In this document: positions 1 to 5,941 of the stretch, one piece after another
How the letters are laid out: each line of letters starts with the position of its first letter
Numbering within the stretch: the stretch's first letter is position 1
Origin: Acidobacteriota bacterium
Lineage (GTDB): Bacteria > Acidobacteriota > Terriglobia > Terriglobales > Acidobacteriaceae
Assembly (NCBI GenBank): GCA_021819255.1
Contig: JAKART010000138.1
Location: 1 to 6,498, forward strand
DNA: 6,498 nucleotides
Reading direction: 5' to 3'
The notes under the pieces: generated by a model
The model's input: the letters and a program-made list of their open reading frames with translations, nothing else
What the model was told of the DNA's origin: nothing
Databases searched by the model: none
Translations under genes and position numbers: made by a program

Positions 1-67
1 CCCTGGAGACGCCCCTTCCAACCGCAAACCGCAACACCATTGCGGGTGACTCCATAACTTCCTTCAA

Positions 68-109
68 GGGGACATTTCTAATGAGCGCAAGGCGGGGACA
101 TTTCTAATG
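68..109. repeat. Two 16-bp direct repeats, likely IS21-type element end
   Basis: The 16-mer GGGGACATTTCTAATG occurs at 68-83 and again, identical, at 94-109, so the copies start 26 bp apart. Each is followed by a shared GC after one variable base. Tandem copies of a GGGGACATTTCTA-like motif are, from memory, typical of the terminal binding sites of IS21-family elements (IstA transposase sites). No transposase gene is visible in the window, so this would be an isolated or degenerate end, or the edge of an element lying mostly to the left of the contig. The repeat is seen directly; the IS assignment is inference from the motif alone. Confidence 0.5.
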
Positions 110-112
110 TGC

Positions 113-776
113 TATGACACTGACCCGAAAAAGGAATTGACGTATCGTAGGAAATCGGATAAAGGACGCGATAGGTTTTCACCGGACAGTTTCATGTCAT
201 TTACCAACACTGCCCTTCCAAGGCGAAGCCGGCGGTGAACGCACGCCATCGTGTGCGCCTCCGTCCCCTTGTTGAAGAGTGAGGTTCTGCTCAGTCGGTC
301 GCTGTGGAATCGAGGGCCGCGGAGGTGGCTTCGTTGGGGCCGGAATCTACGGACCCTCCACTTGGCCCTCGAACTTTTCTCCTCCAGACGCTCGGTCTGG
401 GCCGTTTGGTGCTCTGCTCTCGCCGTGCAGTAACGCAAGTGGTTGCTGACCCTCATGAACCTCCGTTTCAGCATACGCGCCGTCTCGGGCATCGGCCGGA
501 GCCCGCCCCTCCCTTTGCTCCCGGGCCGCCCTTCGATCCAACGCCGTCTCGCGATCTCCGGCGGCCTCATCCTGCATGGCAGCCGGGGTTCACTGTCTCA
601 CCTTACCGGCAGGCGACGGGCTGCCGGCAGTGTCGGCCCAACCCGCCAGCCTCGTTGTCCTTTTGGAGCTATTTCCGCGATGTCCGAAGGCGACATAAAA
701 AGTCCGCTCGTAACCTGTCGTGTGTTGAATACCACGCATTACGATTCGAAAGTCATTGTTGCTACCGAGGTTGAAG
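113..776. other. No supported gene; possible degenerate sequence
   Basis: About 660 bp separates the IS-like repeats from the first convincing gene. Open frames exist on both strands, the longest being a 152-codon minus-strand frame at 112-570 and a + frame at 304-774. They overlap each other, are rich in Arg, Pro and Ser, contain no recognisable domain, and look like chance openings in GC-rich DNA. A GC-rich inverted repeat (CCGGCAG at 606-612, CTGCCGG at 621-627) has no following T-run. I could not identify a good sigma-70 promoter for the downstream gene, although one must lie here or further left. The region may be decayed mobile-element sequence plus the leader of the cassette. Confidence 0.5.
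767..770 (+). promoter_or_regulatory. Ribosome binding site choosing the BKACE start
   Basis: GAGG lies 6 nt before the ATG at 777. The same frame opens further upstream at a TTG (756), but that start has no purine-rich leader. The family N-terminus, a few polar residues before the first beta strand (KIIVTCAITG), also fits 777. Confidence 0.7.
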
Positions 777-1718
777 ATGGCCAAGAGCACTCGCAAAATC
801 ATCGTTACTTGCGCTATTACGGGTTCGGTTCACACGCCGACCATGTCCGAGCACCTTCCGGTCACTCCATCGCAAATTGTGGAAAGCGCGGTGCAAGCTG
901 CCGAGGCCGGGGCCGCCATCCTTCACCTGCATGCCAGAGACCCCAAGGATGGCCGACCCTCCGGAGACCCGGCAGTCTACCGACAGATCTGCCCTATCCT
1001 GGCAGAAAAGGTCGATGCGATCATTAACATCACCACTGGCGGCAGCACGCACATGCGGATCGAGGAGCGGCTCGCCTACCCTATGGCAGCCAAGCCTGAG
1101 ATGTGCTCGCTCAATATGGGATCGATGAACTTTTCCATCCACCCAGTGGCTGAGCGGATTGCAACATGGCTCTATCCCTGGGAAAAGGAAAAGGTCGAAG
1201 GTATGAAAGACGTCGTTTTCAGAAATACCTTCGCCGATATCGAATTTATTCTCCTCACCTTGGGCGATGCCGGGACTCGCTTCGAACTGGAGTGCTATGA
1301 CGTTGGGCAGCTCTACAACCTGGCATATTTTGTCGATCGTGGCTTGATCAAGCCGCCATTATTTATTCAAGCGATCTTCGGAATCCTCGGCGGCATCGGC
1401 CCCGATCCGGAGAATCTCTTTGTCATGCGGTCCACCGCGGATCGGTTATTTGGGCGAGAAGGCTATCAGCTCTCGATTCTTGGAGCCGGCCGCCATCAGA
1501 TGTCCCTCTTGACCGCCGGGGCCATTATGGGAGCCAACGTCCGCGTAGGGCTCGAAGACAACCTCTATCTCAATGCCGGGGTCAAGGCGACAAGTAATGC
1601 GGAGATGGTTCGAAAAATCCGCCGCATTCTTGAAGAGTTGAACTTTGAAATTGCTACCCCCGCTGAAGCTCGGCAGATGCTCCAATTGAAGGGCTCTCAG
1701 AACCTTGCTTTCGCATGA
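777..1718 (+). CDS. BKACE family beta-keto acid cleavage enzyme (DUF849)
   Basis: This 313-residue protein matches the BKACE/Kce (DUF849) family in length and motifs. These cytoplasmic TIM-barrel Zn enzymes convert a beta-keto acid plus acetyl-CoA into acetoacetate and a new acyl-CoA. The first-strand motif VTCAITG is at 10-16, the metal ligands HLH are His50 and His52 within LHLHARD, the TTGG loop is at 86-89, SLNMGSMNF is at 111-119, and RVGLED is at 256-261 with the third Zn ligand Glu260 followed by Asp261 and preceded by Arg256. All expected metal residues are present, so it should be active. Against Cloacimonas Kce recalled from memory, Glu14 (binds the substrate amino group) aligns with Val18, Ser82 with Thr86 and Thr106 with Ser111. 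A substrate other than 3-keto-5-aminohexanoate is therefore likely. A dehydrogenase gene follows 35 bp downstream and may make its keto substrate. Family assignment is firm; substrate is unknown. Confidence 0.92.
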   Translation: MAKSTRKIIVTCAITGSVHTPTMSEHLPVTPSQIVESAVQAAEAGAAILHLHARDPKDGRPSGDPAVYRQICPILAEKVDAIINITTGGSTHMRIEERLAYPMAAKPEMCSLNMGSMNFSIHPVAERIATWLYPWEKEKVEGMKDVVFRNTFADIEFILLTLGDAGTRFELECYDVGQLYNLAYFVDRGLIKPPLFIQAIFGILGGIGPDPENLFVMRSTADRLFGREGYQLSILGAGRHQMSLLTAGAIMGANVRVGLEDNLYLNAGVKATSNAEMVRKIRRILEELNFEIATPAEARQMLQLKGSQNLAFA

Positions 1719-1753
1719 TCTCAATGCGGGCATGTCGTAAGGAAAGGCGGGAA

Positions 1754-2560
1754 ATGAAGGAAAATCAGGGGATGTCCTTTCGGAATCGACTCTACCCCCC
1801 ACCGGGACTACGTGTGCTCGTCACCGGAGGAGCCTCAGGCATTGGCGCTGCTATCGCAGGGGCATTCGTTGAAGCTGAAGCGGCCGTCCATGTCTGCGAT
1901 ATCGACGACGTTGCTCTGGCTTCATTTCATGAGCGCTTTCCATACTGCCAGGCCACCAATGCGGACGTGGCCAATGAGCAGCAGGTCGCGGAGGTTTTGG
2001 AGGCGCAGCGCGCCAGGTTCAGCGGTATCGACGTCCTTGTGAACTGCGCCGGCATTGCTGGGCCGACGGCAGGGATCGACGGAATCACTCCGCAAGAATG
2101 GAAGAGAACGATCGACGTAAACCTGAACGGACAATACCTCTTCTTGCATCACGCTGTTCCCATGCTGCGAGAGTCCGCGAACGCGAGCATCATCTGCATC
2201 TCTTCCGTAGCCGGCCATCTGGGCCTTCCATGGCGGGCTCCTTATTCGGCAACCAAGTGGGCCATTGTCGGGATCGCCAAATCGCTGGCGATCGAACTCG
2301 GCCCCGAGGGCATCCGAGTGAATGCCATCCTGCCGGGTATCGTCGAAGGATCAAGGATGGACGGCGTGATCAAGGCTCGCGCTGAACTGGCCGGGGTCGA
2401 CGAGTTGACCATGCGTCGGGAATATCTCAAGCGAATCTCTCTGCGCCGCATGGTGGACGCGGACGACATCGCGCTCGCCTGCCTGTATCTATGTGCTCCT
2501 GCCGGCCGCAATATCTCAGGTCAGGCAATCTGTGTCGATGGAAACGTCGAGTACCTGTAA
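1754..2560 (+). CDS. Classical SDR family NAD-dependent dehydrogenase
   Basis: This is a 268-residue short-chain dehydrogenase/reductase with a Rossmann fold and no signal peptide, so it is cytoplasmic. Visible motifs are the cofactor glycine motif TGGASGIG (24-31), Asp49 at the end of strand 2 (favours NAD over NADP), NCAG (97-100, the NNAG equivalent), Asn123, the catalytic serine Ser151 and YSATK with Tyr164 and Lys168. The tetrad Asn-Ser-Tyr-Lys is complete. The C-terminus GQAICVDGNVEYL is the usual SDR ending. Start choice: ATG 1754 has GGAAAGG at 1741-1747, 6 nt upstream. An ATG at 1715 overlaps the BKACE stop (ATGA) but lacks a Shine-Dalgarno sequence and would add 13 atypical residues; ATG 1772 is also possible. 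Close coupling to the BKACE gene suggests oxidation of a beta-hydroxy acid to the beta-keto acid that BKACE uses. That role is inference, and family motifs alone do not give the substrate. Confidence 0.92.
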   Translation: MKENQGMSFRNRLYPPPGLRVLVTGGASGIGAAIAGAFVEAEAAVHVCDIDDVALASFHERFPYCQATNADVANEQQVAEVLEAQRARFSGIDVLVNCAGIAGPTAGIDGITPQEWKRTIDVNLNGQYLFLHHAVPMLRESANASIICISSVAGHLGLPWRAPYSATKWAIVGIAKSLAIELGPEGIRVNAILPGIVEGSRMDGVIKARAELAGVDELTMRREYLKRISLRRMVDADDIALACLYLCAPAGRNISGQAICVDGNVEYL

Positions 2561-2844
2561 GAAGATTCGGAGGCGCCTGCGATCCCATGGATCCCTGGCA
2601 GAGCAACACGGGTTTGCGCTCTTTGACCGCAAAAGCCTCGATGCCGGAGCGGCCGCTGCCCCACAGACGCCTGCGCTGCTCGATCGAACGAGCCAGCCAA
2701 CACCCGCTCTCCCACCAGGTTCATGGCGGAACGATACCAGGTTCTCGTCTCGAACACGGGCACCGAAGCAGACAACCCCCTCTCCGAGCGCTAACGATTC
2801 GCTGACGGCGACCACCAGCTAATGGCAGCAACTTCTTCCCCAAC
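2561..2844. other. Intergenic stretch without a recognised gene
   Basis: These 284 bp contain short open frames in several phases, including a minus-strand frame over 2521-2775 and a + frame to 2822. None shows a domain or a good ribosome binding site. Short palindromes occur (AGCGGCCGCT at 2648-2657; GATCC-CAT-GGATC at 2581-2593), but without T-runs, so I see no intrinsic terminator after the SDR gene. The stretch could hold a promoter for the transporter-esterase genes, or be decayed coding sequence. I cannot decide between these. Confidence 0.45.
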
Positions 2845-4158
2845 GTGAACCGCGAAGCCGTCCAACCCGTACCAGTCCCGCCGGCCACCCCTGGACGCCG
2901 CGCATGGATCGCTCTTGCCGTCCTGGGTTGCGTCTACGTCCTCAACTTCCTGTCGCGCCAGCTTCCAGGAATTCTCGCCAAGCCGATCCAGGACGACCTG
3001 CACCTCTCAGACGGCCGTCTCGGCGTGATTGGTGGTCTTTACTTTGCCCTCTCTTATTGCTGCATATCGATCCCCGTAGGCTGGCTCGCCGACAGAACCA
3101 ACCGATCCCGAATTCTGGCTCTCTCATGCGCTATCTGGAGCGCGGCGACTGTCTGCTGCGGCATCGCATCCGGCTATCTGGGCTTTGCGTGTGCGTACAT
3201 GACCGTTGGGTTTGGTGAAGCCGGCGGCGTTCCGCCCTCCTACTCGATCATCACGGATTACTTCCCGCCCGGGCGCCGAGGAACGGCTCTTGGGCTGTTC
3301 AATCTTGGGCCGGGAATAGGCGCGGCGCTGGGCGTGGCCTTCGGGGCTTCCATCGCAGCGGCATTCAACTGGCGATATGCCTTTTTCGCGCTTGGCGCTC
3401 TCGGCATCGTCGCATCCATCGCTGTCCTCCTGCTGGTGCGCGAGCCCTTCCGGGGTGCATTGGACTCCATCCTGAGTCCGGCGCCCACAGCCAGCGCGGG
3501 CTTCCGGCAGACGCTCATCATGTTCTTTTCTCGGCCCTCACTCCTTTTGGTTGCCCTTGGCTCCGGCGCGACTCAGTTCATCACCTACGGTTTGGGGAAC
3601 TTCGTTGTTCTCTTCCTCATGCGGGAGAAGGGAATGGGGCTCAAGCAGGTCGCCGTCTGGTATTCCCTGGTTGTTCTGGCCGCGATGAGCGGAAGCATGC
3701 TCGCATCCGGCCGATTAATCGACCGGCTCACCCGGGCTTCAAAACAGGCGTATGCCCTGATTCCAGCAACCTCGCTTGCAGTTGCCATCCCTCTATATCT
3801 CAGCTTTGTGTGGGAAAAATCCTGGCCCGTGGCTCTGTTGTTTCTTGCCGCCACAATATTTCTCAACTACTTCTACCTGTCCTCCGCTGTCACCTTCGTC
3901 CAAGAAGAAGTAAATCCTGACCAGCGCGTCATGTCCAGCGCGCTGCTGTTGCTGGTCATGAATTTCATCGGCCTCGGTCTTGGCCCCACATTCGTTGGCG
4001 CAGCCAGCGACTTCTATCGCACAAGCCATCCCGAGCACTCCTTGCAGATGGCCCTCTACTCACTCGCAGCGTTCTACGGGGTCGCCATCTGCATCTTTCT
4101 GAGAATGGCAAATGTGCTTCGAAAAGAGAGCAGTTCGGTTGGAGGAACTGTCCAATGA
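2845..4158 (+). CDS. MFS transporter, spinster-like group
   Basis: This 437-residue major facilitator superfamily protein shows about 12 hydrophobic segments, beginning at residue 20 (WIALAVLGCVYVLNF). It has the inter-helix 2-3 motif A GWLADRTNRSR at 79-89, and a GEAGG...PPSYSIITDYFPP stretch followed by RRG at 124-146, resembling the spinster-like/organic-acid MFS group. A longer hydrophilic middle loop near residues 200-225 separates the two six-helix halves. It should move a small organic solute across the inner membrane by H+ symport or antiport; direction cannot be read from sequence. Start: GTG 2845 is the only usable start before helix 1. An in-frame TGA lies at 2803-2805 and no ATG, GTG or TTG falls between, yet no Shine-Dalgarno sequence precedes the GTG. 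Its stop overlaps the following esterase start by 4 bp (ATGA), so transporter and secreted esterase are translationally coupled, suggesting uptake of an ester hydrolysis product. Confidence 0.9.
   Translation: MNREAVQPVPVPPATPGRRAWIALAVLGCVYVLNFLSRQLPGILAKPIQDDLHLSDGRLGVIGGLYFALSYCCISIPVGWLADRTNRSRILALSCAIWSAATVCCGIASGYLGFACAYMTVGFGEAGGVPPSYSIITDYFPPGRRGTALGLFNLGPGIGAALGVAFGASIAAAFNWRYAFFALGALGIVASIAVLLLVREPFRGALDSILSPAPTASAGFRQTLIMFFSRPSLLLVALGSGATQFITYGLGNFVVLFLMREKGMGLKQVAVWYSLVVLAAMSGSMLASGRLIDRLTRASKQAYALIPATSLAVAIPLYLSFVWEKSWPVALLFLAATIFLNYFYLSSAVTFVQEEVNPDQRVMSSALLLLVMNFIGLGLGPTFVGAASDFYRTSHPEHSLQMALYSLAAFYGVAICIFLRMANVLRKESSSVGGTVQ
4141..4147 (+). promoter_or_regulatory. Ribosome binding site inside the MFS gene end
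   Basis: GGAGGAA lies 7 nt before ATG 4155, within the last codons of the transporter gene. It is a strong Shine-Dalgarno sequence, so the esterase can be initiated efficiently while coupled to transporter translation. Confidence 0.8.
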
Positions 4159-5843
4159 AACGATTGCCCCGCACTCTCGCCCTTTCCGCGGCAGCATGCC
4201 TCCTTATGGCGTCTTCAAGCTTTGCTCAACTGGTTCAAATTATGCCGACATCGTCCGAACAAAACCAGAGCCCCATCGTTGACGCCCCCGCCGGAAAAGT
4301 TGAGGGGCGGCTGGAAGGTACGCTGCACGTCTTCAAAGGCATTCCCTTTGCCGAGCCTCCCGTAGGTTCGCTGCGCTGGAGGCCACCGGTTGCCTTGCCA
4401 CCCTGGACCGGTGTCAAAATGGCCACTGAGTACGGGCCTGCATGTTACCAGCCCGTACCACAGCTTTCAAATGTCTATGCTCGCCATCCGATGCCCATGA
4501 GCGAAGATTGCCTCACGCTCAATATTTGGGCGCCGCGAGAGGCGCATCATGCGCCGGTGTTCTTCTGGATCTACGGAGGAGCTCTCGTGGGAGGCGCGAG
4601 CAGAGAGCGTTTCTATGATGGCGCGCGGCTAGCCGAGCAGGGCATCGTCGTTGTGACCATCAACTACCGGCTTGGCGTCCTTGGATGGCTCGCTCATCCC
4701 GAGCTCGGCAAAGAGTCACCCCTCGGCATCTCGGGTAACTATGGCCTCCTCGATCAGATCGCGGCGCTCCAATGGGTCAACCGCAACATTGGCGCGTTTG
4801 GGGGCGATCCATCGAACGTAACGATTGCGGGCGAATCGGCCGGCGCGCTGAGCGTGATGTACCTCATGGTCTCTCCGCCCGCTCGAGGGTTATTTGCCAA
4901 GGCTATCTCGGAGAGCGGATACATGATCTCAACACCGGAGCTGAAAGAGTCCAAATACGGTATGGCGTCCGCTGAGGCGAGCGGAATGAAGCTTGCCGCA
5001 GCTCTCCACGCTCCCGATATCGGCGCGCTGCGGGCCATGGATGCAGGTAAGCTCACTGAGGCAGCGACGCTGGCGGGTTTCGAACCGTGGGGCGCGATCG
5101 ACGGGCACATCTTGCCGCATCAGTTGGTGGACGAGTTTGGCCGTGGCGAGCAAGCGCCTGTTCCGCTGCTTGCCGGCTTCAACAGCGGTGAAATTCGTTC
5201 GCTGCGGATTCTCGCCCCGCATCCTCCGGCGACCGCCTCCGAGTACGAGAAGATCATTCGCAGTCGATATCTGGATCTCGCCGATGAATTCCTGAAACTC
5301 TATCCCTCCTCCAATATGGAGGAGAGCATTCTGGCGACGACGCGGGACGCTCTCTATGGATGGACGGCGGTGCGGCTGGTCAAGAGTCAGGCTGCGATAG
5401 GAGTGCCATCTTTCCTCTATTTCTTCGACCACAGCTACCCCGCCGCTGAGGCTGCCGGTCTGCACGGCTTCCATGCCAGCGAGCTGCCCTATGTATTCGG
5501 AACCTTCGACGGTACGCCGCCACTCTGGCCCAAGATTCCGAAGACCGAAGAAGAGATAAGACTCTCCGACGCCATGATCGGCTATTGGTCTTCGTTTGCC
5601 CGCTCTGGCCGCCCGGCAGCAAAGGCTGAGCCGGACTGGCCGGCCTACGGGTCTACGGGCGCCTATATGGATATTACGGACGCGCCTCGCCCTGCAACTC
5701 ACCTTTTGCCGGGCATGTATGAACTGAATGAGCAGGTGGTTTGCCGGCGCAGGGCCAGCGGAGATCAGCCCTGGAACTGGAACGTGGGCGTAGCCTCGCC
5801 GAAACTTCCCCCTCAGCAGCCGCAATGTAAGCTCTCACAGTAG
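4155..5843 (+). CDS. Secreted type-B carboxylesterase (first copy)
   Basis: This 562-residue alpha/beta hydrolase of the carboxylesterase type-B/cholinesterase family hydrolyses carboxylic esters. A Sec signal peptide is evident (KR, hydrophobic core 8-19, likely cleavage after SFA at Ala24), predicting a periplasmic or secreted enzyme. Motifs in order: FKGIPFAEPPVG (60-71), the family signature EDCLTLNIWAP (117-127), oxyanion loop YGGA (140-143), INYRLGVLGW (169-178), SGNYGLLDQ (193-201) and FGGDPSNVTIAGESAG (215-230) with nucleophile Ser228. The likely acid is Glu346 (NSGE) and the base His440 (HASELPYVFG). Cys97 and Cys119 form the conserved N-terminal disulfide; Cys530 and Cys558 in the tail are the only other mature cysteines and could form a second. 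Length is normal for the family. It overlaps the upstream MFS gene by 4 bp and is followed after 98 bp by a paralogue. The ester substrate is unknown. Confidence 0.95.
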   Translation: MKRLPRTLALSAAACLLMASSSFAQLVQIMPTSSEQNQSPIVDAPAGKVEGRLEGTLHVFKGIPFAEPPVGSLRWRPPVALPPWTGVKMATEYGPACYQPVPQLSNVYARHPMPMSEDCLTLNIWAPREAHHAPVFFWIYGGALVGGASRERFYDGARLAEQGIVVVTINYRLGVLGWLAHPELGKESPLGISGNYGLLDQIAALQWVNRNIGAFGGDPSNVTIAGESAGALSVMYLMVSPPARGLFAKAISESGYMISTPELKESKYGMASAEASGMKLAAALHAPDIGALRAMDAGKLTEAATLAGFEPWGAIDGHILPHQLVDEFGRGEQAPVPLLAGFNSGEIRSLRILAPHPPATASEYEKIIRSRYLDLADEFLKLYPSSNMEESILATTRDALYGWTAVRLVKSQAAIGVPSFLYFFDHSYPAAEAAGLHGFHASELPYVFGTFDGTPPLWPKIPKTEEEIRLSDAMIGYWSSFARSGRPAAKAEPDWPAYGSTGAYMDITDAPRPATHLLPGMYELNEQVVCRRRASGDQPWNWNVGVASPKLPPQQPQCKLSQ

Positions 5844-5929
5844 TTCTTTTCATTACCGCAAAGGCAGGACAGAGCCTTCAGTGCCGCATCGGCGGACGAT
5901 GGGCAGTCAGGGACGCGCTATTCCCAACC

Positions 5930-5936
5930 GGGGAGG
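5930..5936 (+). promoter_or_regulatory. Ribosome binding site of the second esterase
   Basis: GGGGAGG lies 5 nt before ATG 5942, a near-perfect Shine-Dalgarno sequence that fixes the start. The preceding 98-bp gap (5844-5941) shows no terminator-like hairpin with a T-run, so read-through from the first esterase gene is plausible. Confidence 0.8.
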
Positions 5937-5941
5937 AAACT

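Noticed and set aside
29..45. 6-bp inverted repeat CCGCAA/TTGCGG with a 5-nt loop
   Set aside because: Too short and without context; expected by chance and not terminator-like.
1..55. Minus-strand partial gene starting at ATG 55 with a purine-rich leader and open to the edge
   Set aside because: Only 18 codons are available and they show no recognisable motif.
140..143. Residues 140-143 of the first esterase (YGGA instead of HGGG) as a broken active site; DNA 4572-4583
   Set aside because: Tyr is normal in cholinesterases and Ala at the last place occurs in known bacterial type-B esterases, so the oxyanion loop is within family variation. The start and end given here are residue numbers.
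112..570. 152-codon minus-strand open frame as a gene
   Set aside because: No domain, Arg-rich low-quality composition, and the opposite strand is equally open over the same DNA; most likely a chance frame or relic.
606..627. GC-rich 7-bp stem-loop as an intrinsic terminator
   Set aside because: No T-run follows on either strand within the expected distance, and no gene clearly ends before it.
576..698. Small + frame of 40 codons beginning MAAGVHCLTLPAG
   Set aside because: No ribosome binding site and no recognised family; several frames are open here, so this one has no special support.
1715..1753. ATGA overlap start for the SDR gene
   Set aside because: No Shine-Dalgarno before 1715 and the added residues are atypical; ATG 1754 has a better leader, although coupling cannot be excluded.
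2521..2775. 84-codon minus-strand frame between the SDR and MFS genes
   Set aside because: It overlaps the SDR 3' end, has no ribosome binding site I could support and no recognised domain.
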